Below are positions 44,284 to 53,200 of a stretch of DNA of 64,000 nt, one piece after another (the first letter of the stretch is position 1; every line of letters starts with the position of its first letter). A program made the translations under genes and the position numbers. Below the pieces are notes generated by a model. The model made no database searches and was not told the DNA's origin. It saw nothing but the letters and a program-made list of their open reading frames with translations. Source of the stretch: Paracoccaceae bacterium (GTDB lineage Bacteria > Pseudomonadota > Alphaproteobacteria > Rhodobacterales > Rhodobacteraceae); contig JAIXZY010000066.1 of assembly GCA_027489355.1 (NCBI GenBank), positions 124,001 through 188,000 of the forward strand. The letters are read 5' to 3'.

Positions 44284-44795
44284 TGGGGATGCAGGGGCTG
44301 TTTCACCGCATCGTCCGCCAGCTTCGCCGCCTCAAGGCCGACGAATCCGGCACTCAGCTGGTCGAGTTCGGGCTGGTGCTGCCGATGATGCTGCTGATCT
44401 TCGGGGTGATCATCGAGGGCGGGCGGATGATGTGGTCCTATCAGACCGTGGTGGCCGGTGTCCGCGATGCGGCGCGCTTCCTGGCGCGGGTCACGCCGCG
44501 CGACATCTGCGACACTGGGGTCGCGGTCACGGCCTATGACTCTCTGCTGATCGGGATGATCCGCAACGACAACGACGGGAGCTCCGTCCTGCCCAGCGGT
44601 GTGGCGGTGACCGGGGTCCTGTCGAGCCTGACCTGCACCGAGGGCGACTTTCGCGCGGATGTGGTGCCGGTGGTGACGGTCAGCGCGGATGTGCAGGTGA
44701 CCTTTCCCTTCGCGGGGCTGTTCAGCCTGGTCGGGGGCAGCCGTCCGACGCTGGAGACCAGCGTTGCGGACCAGAGCAGGGTCTACGGTTCATGA
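44283..44795 (+). CDS. tadE: TadE-like pseudopilin
   Basis: 170 residues. N-terminal basic stretch, then ESGTQLVEFGLVLPMMLLIFGVIIEGGRMMWSYQTVVAGVRDAARFLAR, the TadE domain with a prepilin-like site (Gly before TQLVEF). Cysteines in DICD and LTCTEG. Processed by the same prepilin peptidase as Flp. Overlaps both neighbours by 1-4 nt. Confidence 0.88.
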   Translation: MGMQGLFHRIVRQLRRLKADESGTQLVEFGLVLPMMLLIFGVIIEGGRMMWSYQTVVAGVRDAARFLARVTPRDICDTGVAVTAYDSLLIGMIRNDNDGSSVLPSGVAVTGVLSSLTCTEGDFRADVVPVVTVSADVQVTFPFAGLFSLVGGSRPTLETSVADQSRVYGS

Positions 44796-45412
44796 CCCGC
44801 GCGCGCACCCTGATGCGGGACGAGGACGGGGCCACGCTGGTCGAATTCGCGCTGGTGATCAGCCTGTTCCTGCTGATCTTCTTCGGGCTGATCGACTTTG
44901 GCCGTCTGGCCTACCACATCGTGACCACCGAGCGGGCGATGCATCTGGGGGCGCGGATCGCCGCAGTGCGGCCGCCAGCCTGCCCAGGCGTGCCGCTGAC
45001 CATCGCGCTGGCAACCGGCGCGCCGGCCTCGACCGATTACGGGACAAGCTGCAATGCGGGCGGGTCGATCTGCCAGGACCCCGGTCCGGTGTCCTGCACG
45101 GGGGACCTTGCGAACCCGACGGCGGCCGAGGTCTGGGCCAGCGTCGGTGCCGTGATGCCGCCGGGCAGCGACGTGTCGAACCTGCGGTTCAGCTACACCT
45201 ACGACGCGCGGCTGGGGTTTCTGGGCGGACCCTACGTCCCCGTCGTCACCGTGGAAATGGAGGACGTGACCTTCGACTTCGTGACGCCGCTGGCCGGGCT
45301 AGCCGCAGTCGCGGGCGTGTCGGGGGGATCGTCGCTTGCAACCTCAATCACGCTGCCAAGCATGAGCGTCTCGCTTCCGGGCGAGGATCTTGCGCAGGGC
45401 CAGGACGGCTAG
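44792..45412 (+). CDS. TadE/TadF-like pseudopilin
   Basis: 206 residues. TadE-type N terminus: DEDGATLVEFALVISLFLLIFFGLIDFGRLAYHIVTTERAMHLGAR (Gly/Ala processing site, Glu5). Four cysteines in the C-terminal half (PACP, TSC, SICQ, VSCT). Homologous to the previous gene and probably its TadF partner. Begins inside the preceding stop (4-nt overlap) and precedes cpaE by 21 nt. Confidence 0.86.
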   Translation: MTRARTLMRDEDGATLVEFALVISLFLLIFFGLIDFGRLAYHIVTTERAMHLGARIAAVRPPACPGVPLTIALATGAPASTDYGTSCNAGGSICQDPGPVSCTGDLANPTAAEVWASVGAVMPPGSDVSNLRFSYTYDARLGFLGGPYVPVVTVEMEDVTFDFVTPLAGLAAVAGVSGGSSLATSITLPSMSVSLPGEDLAQGQDG

Positions 45413-45433
45413 GCCGCGGGAAGGGAAGAGAAG

Positions 45434-46654
45434 ATGGCGCAGGGCGACAAGGATATCGTGCTGATCTCGGAGGACGCGGCGTTCAACGACCGGCTGGGGG
45501 CCATCCTGGCGGGCCAGCCGGGATTTGCCGTGACGCGCTGCGACGCCTCGCTGGCACGGATCAACGGGAAGGCTTCGGACCTGGCGAAGGTGTCCGAGCT
45601 GATCGTCTTCAAGGCAACCCCCGATGCGCTGGACGAGGCCGATGCGCTGCGGGCGCTGATCGCGTCGGGCGGGAATGCGCGGATCCTGGCGGTCAGCGAC
45701 AGCCGCACCCCGTTCGGGGTGGCGCACGGGCTGCTGCGGGTCGGCGTAACCGAGGTCGTGCCGGACACGATCGAGGATGCGGAACTGGCCAAGGTCGTGG
45801 GGCGCCTGTCGATGCCGCGGCGTCTGACGCTGACCGCGCAGGACCAGCACGAGGGGCATGTGATTGCCGTCTCGAAGGCAAGGGGAGGGATCGGGGCCAC
45901 CACGCTGGCGGTGAACCTGGCCGACCAGCTGTGCGGAAAGAAGCGGCGCTTCGGGAAGTCCGAGACGCGGAAGGTGATCCTGGTCGACCTGGACCTGCAG
46001 TTCGGCGCGGTGGCGGGCTTCCTGGACCTGCCGCCGAACGATGCGCTTTACAGCATGGCGCGCGACCGGGTTGAGCCGGACAGCGTATTCCTGCAGCAGT
46101 CCATCGTCACCACGCCCTCGGGCCTGTCGGTGCTGGCCGCGCCCGAGGGGTTCATGCCGCTGACCGCCCTGCATCCCGACCAGATGCGCTTTCTGATCGG
46201 GCGGTTGCGCAAGATGTACGATTTCGTCGTCGTCGACCTGCCTCCCGCAATGGTGGACTGGCTGACCCCCGTCCTGGAGGCGGCAGACCATGTGCTGATC
46301 GTCAGTGGCACCTCGGTCCCCTTCGTGCAGCAGACGCGGCGGCTGATCGACTTCTTCAAGGACCAGAACCCCTCGCTGAAGATCGAGGTCATCGTGGGGC
46401 AGGAGAAGAAGCCGCTTATCCGCTCGCGCCGTCATGTCGAAGCGGCGAAGGCATTGCAGACCGAGTTCCGCCATTGGCTGCCCCCGGATGCGAAGGTGGC
46501 CGAGGACGCCATGGACCGGGGACGGCCGCTGTCCGAGACGGCGGGTGGCGCGGCCCTGACGAAGGAAATCGCCCAGATTGCCGCCGATCTGGTGAAATCG
46601 ATCGGCGTCAGCACCCTCAACAGAACCGCAAGCGCCGACCGGCCGGGAAGGTAA
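45434..46654 (+). CDS. cpaE: Pilus assembly ATPase CpaE (TadZ)
   Basis: 406 residues. An N-terminal receiver-like domain without an obvious complete acidic pocket (about 6-115) is followed by a MinD/ParA-type ATPase with deviant Walker A SKARGGIGATTLAVNLA (about 152-168) and DLDLQFGAVAGFLDL (about 186-200). CpaE/TadZ localises the Tad machinery to the pole. Short gaps on both sides place it in the tad operon. Confidence 0.93.
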   Translation: MAQGDKDIVLISEDAAFNDRLGAILAGQPGFAVTRCDASLARINGKASDLAKVSELIVFKATPDALDEADALRALIASGGNARILAVSDSRTPFGVAHGLLRVGVTEVVPDTIEDAELAKVVGRLSMPRRLTLTAQDQHEGHVIAVSKARGGIGATTLAVNLADQLCGKKRRFGKSETRKVILVDLDLQFGAVAGFLDLPPNDALYSMARDRVEPDSVFLQQSIVTTPSGLSVLAAPEGFMPLTALHPDQMRFLIGRLRKMYDFVVVDLPPAMVDWLTPVLEAADHVLIVSGTSVPFVQQTRRLIDFFKDQNPSLKIEVIVGQEKKPLIRSRRHVEAAKALQTEFRHWLPPDAKVAEDAMDRGRPLSETAGGAALTKEIAQIAADLVKSIGVSTLNRTASADRPGR

Positions 46655-46657
46655 GCC

Positions 46658-48049
46658 ATGTTCAAGGATTTCATCGATCTGTCGCGCCGTGGCACCAAGA
46701 CCGACAAGGTGGTGCCATTCATCGGGGCCGAGGCGCCACGGCCGATGGTCCCGGCCGTGATCGAGCCGGAGGACCGCGAGCTTCTGCAATCGCTGGAGCT
46801 GAAGAGCCGCTTGCACGAGCTGCTGCTGGACCGCCTGAACCTTGCGGTGATCGACAAGGTTGACCCCGAGGAACTGCGCCGCGAGGTTTCGGACCTGGTC
46901 AACGAGGAGTTGCGCCAGTCCGGGCGGCCGCTGCGGGCGGAAGAGTTCCGCAAGCTGGTCAACGAGCTGATGGACGAGGTGCTGGGCCTGGGTCCGCTGG
47001 AGCCGCTGATGGCCGACCCCACGGTCAACGACATTCTGGTGAACGGCCACGCCAACGTCTATGTCGAGCGCAATGGTGTCCTGGAACGCGCGCGTGCGCG
47101 GTTCCGCGACGAGCGGCACCTTTTGCGGATCATCGAGAAGATCGTCTCTCGTGTCGGGCGGCGGGTGGATGAAAGCAGCCCCTGGGTCGATGCGCGGCTG
47201 GAAGATGGCAGCCGCGTCAACGCGATCATCCGGCCCTGCGCAATCGACGGGCCCAGCCTGTCGATCCGCAAGTTCGCGCGCCGCCCGCTGACCCTGCGCC
47301 GGCTGGTCGATATAGGGACGCTGACCGAACCCGCGATGCGGTTCCTGCAGGCGCTGGTCCAGGCCCGGCTGAACATCCTGATCTCGGGGGGGACGGGGTC
47401 GGGCAAGACAACCCTGCTGAATGCGATCTCGGCCTCGATCGACGACCGGTCCCGGATCGTCACCATCGAGGATGCGGCCGAGCTGCAGTTGCAGCAGGCG
47501 CATGTGGTGCGGCTGGAGACGCGGCCGCCGAACCCGAACGGGCAGGGGACCATCCTGCAGCGCGATCTGGTGCGCAATGCGTTGCGGATGCGTCCGGACC
47601 GGATCATCGTCGGAGAGGTGCGTGGTGCTGAGGCCTTCGACATGCTTCAGGCGATGAACACCGGCCATGACGGGTCGATGACCACGGTACACGCCAATTC
47701 GGCGCGCGACGCGCTGGGCCGGATCGAGCAGATGGTGACGATGATCGGTCTGGACCTGCCGCTGTCGGCGATCCGGTCGCAGGTTGCCTCGGGGGTGAAC
47801 ATCGTGGTGCAGGTGGCGCGCCTGTCGGATGGCACCCGCCGGCTGATCTCGATCAGCGAGATCACCGGGGTCGAGGGATCGGTGATCACCATGCAGGACA
47901 TCTTCCTGTTCCGCCGCACCGGCCGGGCCGAGGATGGCAGCATCCTGGGCGAGCTTCTGCCCACCGGCATCCGTCCGAAATGCGCCGAGACGCTGACCAG
48001 CGCCGGCATCCCCTTCGACCCGGCCGATTTCGTGGTGGGAAGGAGCTAA
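46658..48049 (+). CDS. cpaF: Tad secretion ATPase CpaF (TadA)
   Basis: 463 residues, VirB11-like hexameric ATPase. N-terminal helical domain, then Walker A ISGGTGSGKTTLLN (Lys250), Asp box IVTIEDAAELQLQQ, Walker B and the His box HDGSMTTVHANSARDAL. It powers both assembly and retraction of Flp pili in the cytoplasm. Confidence 0.96.
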   Translation: MFKDFIDLSRRGTKTDKVVPFIGAEAPRPMVPAVIEPEDRELLQSLELKSRLHELLLDRLNLAVIDKVDPEELRREVSDLVNEELRQSGRPLRAEEFRKLVNELMDEVLGLGPLEPLMADPTVNDILVNGHANVYVERNGVLERARARFRDERHLLRIIEKIVSRVGRRVDESSPWVDARLEDGSRVNAIIRPCAIDGPSLSIRKFARRPLTLRRLVDIGTLTEPAMRFLQALVQARLNILISGGTGSGKTTLLNAISASIDDRSRIVTIEDAAELQLQQAHVVRLETRPPNPNGQGTILQRDLVRNALRMRPDRIIVGEVRGAEAFDMLQAMNTGHDGSMTTVHANSARDALGRIEQMVTMIGLDLPLSAIRSQVASGVNIVVQVARLSDGTRRLISISEITGVEGSVITMQDIFLFRRTGRAEDGSILGELLPTGIRPKCAETLTSAGIPFDPADFVVGRS

Positions 48050-48052
48050 GCC

Positions 48053-49024
48053 GTGGGGACGCTGATCTCGGAGCAGACGCTGATCTTCCTGATCTACTGC
48101 GGGGTTGCGGTCGGTGTGCTGATCGCCTTCACCTCCTTGGTCACGCTGGCCAGCCGCCGCGAGACGACGGGCGAGGTCCGGTCGCGACGGCTGCGGATGA
48201 TCCGTGAGGGCCGGTCGCTGGAAGAGCGGCTGGCGCTGCTGAAACCGCCGTCTGTCGACGAGGCGGGCGGGTTTCGGCCCTGGGCCCGGCTTACGCACAT
48301 GCTGCGGCGGGCGGACCTGACGATCTCGCCCGCGGCCTTTGTGGCGGGGGGCGTGGTGTTTGGACTGGCGCTATTTGCGGGGCTGCTGCTGACGCCGCTG
48401 ATCGTGCCGGTGTCGGCTGCGGTGGCGCTGGCGCTGGGCCTGCTGGTGCCGATTGCCGTCCTGCAGATGCGGATCGACCGCAAGACCAAGGCGCTGATCG
48501 CGCAACTGCCCGACGCGCTGGAGCTGATGGCGCGGGGACTGCGGGTGGGGCATCCGCTGAACACCTCGATCGCAAGTGTCGCGCAGGAAATGCCGGACCC
48601 GATTGGCAGCGAGTTCGGGATCATCTTCGATCAGATCAACTATGGCGACGACCTGCCCGAGGCCTTCCAGGACTTTGCCGAGCGGATGGATGTCGAGGAC
48701 CTGCATTACCTTTCGGCCAGCATCGGTATCCAGCACGGAACCGGCAGCGACCTGGCGCATGTGATCGAACTTCTTGCCAAGGTGGTGCGGTCGCGGATCA
48801 TGCTGCGCAAGAAGGTGAAGGCGATCTCGGCCGAGGGGCGGATCTCGGCCATCATCCTGTCCTGCCTGCCGCTGGTGATGTTCGGGGCGACCTCGGTCCT
48901 GTCGCCGAATTATTACGCGGGTGTCTATGACGATCCGGCCTTCGTGCCGATGGCGACGGCGATCGTCGTCATGACGATCGCAAACGCGCTGATCCTGCGG
49001 AAACTGGTCAATTTTCACGTCTGA
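48053..49024 (+). CDS. tadB: Tad inner-membrane protein TadB
   Basis: 323 residues. GTG start after GGAAGGAG. Hydrophobic segments at about 8-28, 100-140 and at the C terminus flank a T2SF (GspF) domain (LPDALELMARGLRVGHPLNTSIASVAQEMPDPIGSEF, about 148-184). Inner-membrane platform protein of the Tad pilus, paired with TadC. Confidence 0.93.
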   Translation: MGTLISEQTLIFLIYCGVAVGVLIAFTSLVTLASRRETTGEVRSRRLRMIREGRSLEERLALLKPPSVDEAGGFRPWARLTHMLRRADLTISPAAFVAGGVVFGLALFAGLLLTPLIVPVSAAVALALGLLVPIAVLQMRIDRKTKALIAQLPDALELMARGLRVGHPLNTSIASVAQEMPDPIGSEFGIIFDQINYGDDLPEAFQDFAERMDVEDLHYLSASIGIQHGTGSDLAHVIELLAKVVRSRIMLRKKVKAISAEGRISAIILSCLPLVMFGATSVLSPNYYAGVYDDPAFVPMATAIVVMTIANALILRKLVNFHV

Positions 49025-49036
49025 GGGAAGCCGGCC

Positions 49037-50032
49037 ATGCTGGACTATCTGGAACGGATCGCGCTGCGGCTGGATGTGCCGCTGGAGACGCTTCTGGCCG
49101 GTGCGGTCGGATTTGGGGTTTTGCTGCTGCTTTTCGGCCTGGTTGCGGCGGTCCGGCGTCCTGACCCGGCGGTGGCGCGCATTGCCGCGATTTCCCGAAG
49201 CCGCGGCCAGGACCGGCGGGATCGCGTCTTCCTGATGCCGGCGGACCGGGGGCCGGGCGCGTTGATGAAGGCGTTCATTCCCTCGGAGAAGGAAAAGCGC
49301 AGCACATTGCAACGCAAGCTGATTCAGGCCGGGATGACAAATCCCGATGCCATCCAGCTTTATACCCTGGTGCGCATCGGACTTGCCTTCGGGCTGCCGG
49401 CGCTGTTCCTGGCTCTTCTGGGGTTGGCGCGGATGTCCGACCCGATCCTGCCCGCCAGGCTGGCCGAACTGCTTCAGGGCCTGAGCACGCTGCGGATCTA
49501 CCAGACGCTCTCTGTCCTGGTCGCGGCGGGGTATTTCGTCCCGACCTACTGGCTGGAATCCCGGGTCCGCGCCCGCAAGCTGCGCATCGAGGAAAGCTTC
49601 CCCAACGCGCTGGACCTGATGCAGGTGTCGATCGAGGCCGGGCTTGGCTTTGACGCCGCGATGACCCGTGTCGGCAACGAGCTGAAGCGGCCGTCGCCGG
49701 AGATTGCCCATGAATTCCTGACGGTTCAGTATCAGGTCCAGGCCGGTCGCCCGCGCGAGCTGGCCTTGCGCGACATGGCCGAGAGGATCGGGCTGGACTC
49801 GATCCATTCATTCGCGACGGTGGTCACCCAGTCGATCAGGTTCGGCACCAGCATGGCCCAGGCGATGACCACCTATGCCGAGGAATTGCGCCAGACGCGC
49901 GAGTTGCGGGCGCAGGAAATGGCCAACAAACTGCCGGTGAAGATGTCGGCGGTCATGGCCTCGCTGATGCTGCCGGCCCTGGTCATGATGACCATCGGGC
50001 CGGTGGTGATTCGCTATCTTCGCAATTTCTAG
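49037..50032 (+). CDS. tadC: Tad inner-membrane protein TadC
   Basis: 331 residues, T2SF-type platform protein: FPNALDLMQVSIEAGLGFDAAMTRVGNELKRPSPEIAHEFLTVQYQVQAG (about 187-236) and C-terminal NKLPVKMSAVMASLMLPALVMMTIGPVVIRYL. Partners with TadB. It is the last recognisable secretion gene; tadD was not found after it. Confidence 0.93.
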   Translation: MLDYLERIALRLDVPLETLLAGAVGFGVLLLLFGLVAAVRRPDPAVARIAAISRSRGQDRRDRVFLMPADRGPGALMKAFIPSEKEKRSTLQRKLIQAGMTNPDAIQLYTLVRIGLAFGLPALFLALLGLARMSDPILPARLAELLQGLSTLRIYQTLSVLVAAGYFVPTYWLESRVRARKLRIEESFPNALDLMQVSIEAGLGFDAAMTRVGNELKRPSPEIAHEFLTVQYQVQAGRPRELALRDMAERIGLDSIHSFATVVTQSIRFGTSMAQAMTTYAEELRQTRELRAQEMANKLPVKMSAVMASLMLPALVMMTIGPVVIRYLRNF

Positions 50033-50038
50033 GCGGAG

Positions 50039-50087
50039 AGCCGGACTTGAATGGGGCGATTGTGGATAAGTCCGACGGAGTCCGGCT
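50039..50087 (+). other. inverted repeat and single DnaA-type box after tadC
   Basis: AGCCGGACT (50039-50047) and AGTCCGGCT (50079-50087) are a perfect 9-bp inverted repeat with a 31-nt loop. The loop includes TGTGGATAA (50061-50069), reverse complement of the consensus DnaA box TTATCCACA. The rest of the 177-bp gap to the LuxR gene shows nothing else. It may be a terminator stem with a fortuitous DnaA box. Confidence 0.4.
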
Positions 50088-50209
50088 GCTCCCGCAACCG
50101 GGAATTGAAACTTTCGCTCCTTTGGCGACGCCCAAGTAAATTCCTTGCGAAGGGGCTGCGATGGGTCACAATCAGCCCATTGTCCTTGTGAAATTGATGG
50201 TGAAATGCC

Positions 50210-51058
50210 GTGCCACCCAATGTGATGCACCGGACCACAGGCGGCGAGCAATCCGATGAAAGCCTGATTGCCGAGGTGGGTATGATCGGGGCCGTCGCGC
50301 AATGGTGCGAATGCCTGCATGGCCGCGATCCGCTGCTGCGTTCGCTGGAAGTGCTGGGGTTCGGCCTCAACGCAGAGATCGTGGCCTTGGCCCGCTACCC
50401 GCATGACGGCAAGGGCGCGGCCCGGACGGTGGTCTGGGATCGCAGCGCTGGCAACCGGATGTCCGTCGACCGGGGCTTTGCCAAGGCCCTGATCGGCGCT
50501 TATTTCGAGGCCGCGCGTCCTGGGAGCCTGTGGTTCCGGTCCACGGTGGAAAGTGGCGGCGCCTCCTCGATTGCCGAGTTCCACGCCGCGCGCCACCTGC
50601 GCGAGCTTGCGGTGATCCCGCTTCAGGCCGGAAATCGGGTGATCGACTGTTTCGAGATCCATTTCGCCGAACGTCTGCGCAGCCAGCAGCAGGTGATCCT
50701 GAATGCGCTGGCCCCGGTTCTGGCGCGGACCTGGCGCAACCGGGCCGAGGGGTTGTTCACCGAGGCGCTGCTGCGCGCCGTGCCCAGGGCGGACCGCGAA
50801 AATGTGGCGCCGATCCTCAGCGCCGAGAACCCCATGCGGCTGAGCCGGGCCGAGTATCGCGTCTCGCTGCTACTGTCGCGCGGGATGACGATCGAGGAGG
50901 TCAAGCGAGAGCTGCATATCCGCGACAGCACGCTGCGGTCTCATCTGAGCAGCCTTTACGCGAAGACCAACTGCGCCAACCTGAGCGAACTGGTGTTTTG
51001 CCTTGCCTCCTCGGTCTCTGGGCAGGAGGGTTCGGCGCGACGGGCCAGACTGGCCTGA
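50210..51058 (+). CDS. LuxR-type transcriptional regulator in tad locus
   Basis: 282 residues with GTG 50210 as tentative start (a GTG/ATG pair follows at 50222-50225). The N-terminal 200 residues show no recognised sensor domain. The C-terminal LuxR/GerE helix-turn-helix is MRLSRAEYRVSLLLSRGMTIEEVKRELHIRDSTLRSHLSSLYAKT (about 205-250). Its stop overlaps the prepilin peptidase start (TGATG), so it is cotranscribed with tad genes and likely regulates them. No LuxI homologue is nearby. Confidence 0.85.
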   Translation: MPPNVMHRTTGGEQSDESLIAEVGMIGAVAQWCECLHGRDPLLRSLEVLGFGLNAEIVALARYPHDGKGAARTVVWDRSAGNRMSVDRGFAKALIGAYFEAARPGSLWFRSTVESGGASSIAEFHAARHLRELAVIPLQAGNRVIDCFEIHFAERLRSQQQVILNALAPVLARTWRNRAEGLFTEALLRAVPRADRENVAPILSAENPMRLSRAEYRVSLLLSRGMTIEEVKRELHIRDSTLRSHLSSLYAKTNCANLSELVFCLASSVSGQEGSARRARLA

Positions 51059-51534
51059 TGCCGGGTGCAATCATCCTGCTTCTGGCGCTGGTGCCAGTGG
51101 TGGTGGCAAGCGCGCTGTCGGACCTGAGGCATCTCAAGATCCGCAACCTGCAGGTGCTTGCGGCCGTTGGAGTATTCGTCGTTCTGGCTCCCGTCTTCCT
51201 GGACCTGCAAGAGCTTCCGGCGCGGCTGCTGGCGGCGGGGGTGGGCTTTGCGATCTGCTTTGTCCTGTTCGCGATGCGGGTGATCGGGGGTGGGGATGCG
51301 AAGATGCTGCCCGCCGTGCTGCTGTTCGTTCCGCCGGTCGAACTGGTGCTGTTCCTGCGCCTGTTCGCCGTTGCGCTGGCGGTTGTCAGTGTGGGCGCGC
51401 TGGTCGTGCAGCGCAGCCCCGCGTTCCGGCGCATCGGCTGGTCGAGCATTACGGAACAGCGTCACGTTCCCGTCGGTGTCGCCATTGCTGCCTCGGTCCT
51501 GTTGCTTGCGCTGATCATGCTGGCGCGGGGATAG
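51058..51534 (+). CDS. cpaA: Prepilin peptidase CpaA (TadV)
   Basis: 158-residue membrane aspartyl peptidase (A24A), without the methyltransferase domain of PilD. Catalytic aspartates are Asp22 in SDLRHLKIRN and Asp80 in the GxGD-type motif GGGDAKML. Four hydrophobic segments. It cleaves Flp and the TadE/F pseudopilins. Starts within the luxR stop codon. Confidence 0.92.
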   Translation: MPGAIILLLALVPVVVASALSDLRHLKIRNLQVLAAVGVFVVLAPVFLDLQELPARLLAAGVGFAICFVLFAMRVIGGGDAKMLPAVLLFVPPVELVLFLRLFAVALAVVSVGALVVQRSPAFRRIGWSSITEQRHVPVGVAIAASVLLLALIMLARG

Positions 51535-51550
51535 GCCGGTCGGAGGGCGT

Positions 51551-52084
51551 TCAGGGGGCAACTGTGTAGACGAGGCGGATGGCCTTTGGCCCGATCCGGT
51601 CGCTGGCTTCAAGGTGCATCGGCGGGCGGGGACCGGCGAAGAACGGCTTGCCAGAGCCAAGCGCGACGGGGTGCAGGACCAGCTGGTATTCGTCGATCAG
51701 GCCCCAGTCGGCCAGGCTTTGCGCAAGGATCGTGCCGGAGACATCGACCTGCCCCGGCAGGCGCTGCTTGAGGTCGCGGACTGTGGATTCGATGTCGGAG
51801 GAAACCAGAGTGGCGTTCGGTCCGACCTCGGTCAGGGTTTCCGAGACCACCCATTTCCTTTGGGCGCGCCAACACTCAGCAAATTCGCGTTCCGCCTCGT
51901 CCCAGTCGGGCTGATCGGGTTCCCAGTAGCGCATCAGCTCGTAAGTCTTTCGGCCATATAGGGAATTTGGGGTGCGGCGGACTGCATCGATCCAGTGGCG
52001 AAAGACATCGGCGTCGGGAACCATGCGATCATGGTCGACGTAGCCGTCGAGCGAGACGTTCATGCTGCAGACGAATCGTGCCAT
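51551..52084 (-). CDS. DHFR/RibD C-terminal-domain family reductase
   Basis: 177 residues. RibD_C fold (YyaP/YwjB-like): SLDGYVDH (about 11-18), LYGRKTYELM (about 42-51), VSSDIESTVRDLK and GTILAQSLADWGLIDEYQLVLHPVALGSGKPFF. It binds NADPH and reduces a pterin or pyrimidine-like substrate of unknown identity; a true folate-pathway DHFR is unlikely. It is separated by 120 bp from the folate module but in the same direction. Confidence 0.85.
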   Translation of the reverse strand: MARFVCSMNVSLDGYVDHDRMVPDADVFRHWIDAVRRTPNSLYGRKTYELMRYWEPDQPDWDEAEREFAECWRAQRKWVVSETLTEVGPNATLVSSDIESTVRDLKQRLPGQVDVSGTILAQSLADWGLIDEYQLVLHPVALGSGKPFFAGPRPPMHLEASDRIGPKAIRLVYTVAP

Positions 52085-52172
52085 TCCCGGTCTCCCTGCA
52101 CTCTGCCGTCTGTGCAGTTTCGGGAAATCGCGGGTCCGGCGCGAGCCTTTTGTGTGGGCCGGGCGACAGGAT

Positions 52173-52197
52173 GGACTGCCCGGCGTGCGGGCAGTCC
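52173..52197 (-). terminator. hairpin downstream of methyltetrahydrofolate methyltransferase gene
   Basis: GGACTGCCCG and CGGGCAGTCC form a perfect 10-bp stem with a 5-nt loop, 8 bp beyond the stop of the leftward gene. No T-run follows on the minus strand, so it may depend on other signals. Confidence 0.55.
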
Positions 52198-52204
52198 GAA
52201 GGGG

Positions 52205-53185
52205 TTACGCCCGTCCGCGCCGTCCTCCGCGGCGGCCACCGGCAGCCTGGGAGGCGGCGGCGGAGGCTTCGGCGAAGGTCATGCCGCCTTCGACAGCTTC
52301 CAGGACCTTGGCGAAGCGGATCCATTCGCCGCCGTTCGCGTCGTGATTCATCAGGAAGTTGGCGGCGCGGATCGCCTCCATCTCCTGCTGGCGGACCGGG
52401 TTCATGATCGCCGAGGTCATGCCCGCACCGATGGCCATGGGCAGGAAGGCGCCGTTGATGCCGTGGCGGTGCGGCAGGCCGAAGGAGATGTTCGAGGCGC
52501 CGCAGGTGGTGTTGACGCCCAGTTCCTCGCGCAGGCGGCGGACGAGGGTGAAGACCTGCTGGCCGGCCGAGGCCATCGCGCCCACGGGCATGACCAGCGG
52601 GTCGACGACGATGTCATGCGCGGGGATGCCGTGGTCGGCGGCGCGCTGGACGATCTTCTTGGCGACGGCGAAGCGGACGTCCGGGTCGGGCGAGATGCCG
52701 GTATCGTCGTTCGAGATGGCGACGACGGGGACGTTGTATTTCTTGACCAGCGGCAGGACGAGTTCGAGGCGTTCCTCTTCCCCGGTGACCGAGTTCAGGA
52801 GCGGGCGGCCTTCGCAGGCCTGGAGACCGGCTTCGAGAGCGCCGGGGACCGACGAGTCGATGCAGAGCGGCACATCGACGGTCTGCTGCACGATCTCGAT
52901 CAGTTTCTTCATCAGCGGCGGTTCGACGAAGTTGTTGTCGGCGTAGCGCGGGTCCTGCGCCATCTTGTTGGTGAAGACCGCGCCGGAGTTGATGTCGAGG
53001 ATCGTGGCACCACAGGCGACCTGTTCGAGCGCATCCTTGATGACGGTCTCGAAATTGTCGGCCTCCATCTCGGCGGCAAGCTTCTTGCGGCCGGTGGGGT
53101 TGATCCGTTCCCCGATGACGGCGAAGGGTTCATCGAAACCGATGACGACGGTTTTCGTTTTGGATTCAACGACGGTACGGGTCAT
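52205..53185 (-). CDS. Pterin-binding methyltetrahydrofolate methyltransferase (MtgA / split MetH type)
   Basis: 326 residues. Pterin-binding barrel (DHPS/MetH-like): VIGERINPTGRKKL (about 24-37), GATILDINSG (about 59-68), DSSVPGALEAGL, NSVTGEEERL, NDDTGI and DPLVMPVG. It transfers the methyl group of 5-methyl-THF to a corrinoid protein. In several Rhodobacterales MetH is split and a protein of this kind supplies the folate half; here the cobalamin-binding and homocysteine parts are not in the window. It ends a three-gene operon with the MTHFR-like gene. C-terminal Arg/Gly-rich tail (GGRRGGRRGR). Confidence 0.85.
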   Translation of the reverse strand: MTRTVVESKTKTVVIGFDEPFAVIGERINPTGRKKLAAEMEADNFETVIKDALEQVACGATILDINSGAVFTNKMAQDPRYADNNFVEPPLMKKLIEIVQQTVDVPLCIDSSVPGALEAGLQACEGRPLLNSVTGEEERLELVLPLVKKYNVPVVAISNDDTGISPDPDVRFAVAKKIVQRAADHGIPAHDIVVDPLVMPVGAMASAGQQVFTLVRRLREELGVNTTCGASNISFGLPHRHGINGAFLPMAIGAGMTSAIMNPVRQQEMEAIRAANFLMNHDANGGEWIRFAKVLEAVEGGMTFAEASAAASQAAGGRRGGRRGRA

Positions 53186-53200
53186 TCTTGAAGCTTTCTC

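Noticed and set aside
45344-48298. 984-codon minus-strand open frame across cpaE and cpaF
   Set aside because: The plus-strand genes have clear ATPase motifs; the antisense product is His/Gln/Arg-rich without any domain.
50061-50069. Replication origin at the DnaA box
   Set aside because: A single box with no cluster, no AT-rich unwinding region and no origin-linked genes.
50536-50555. Fourth copy of the 15-bp palindrome in the LuxR gene
   Set aside because: GGTCCACGGTGGAAA has mismatches at the ends, lies inside coding sequence and lacks the second motif.
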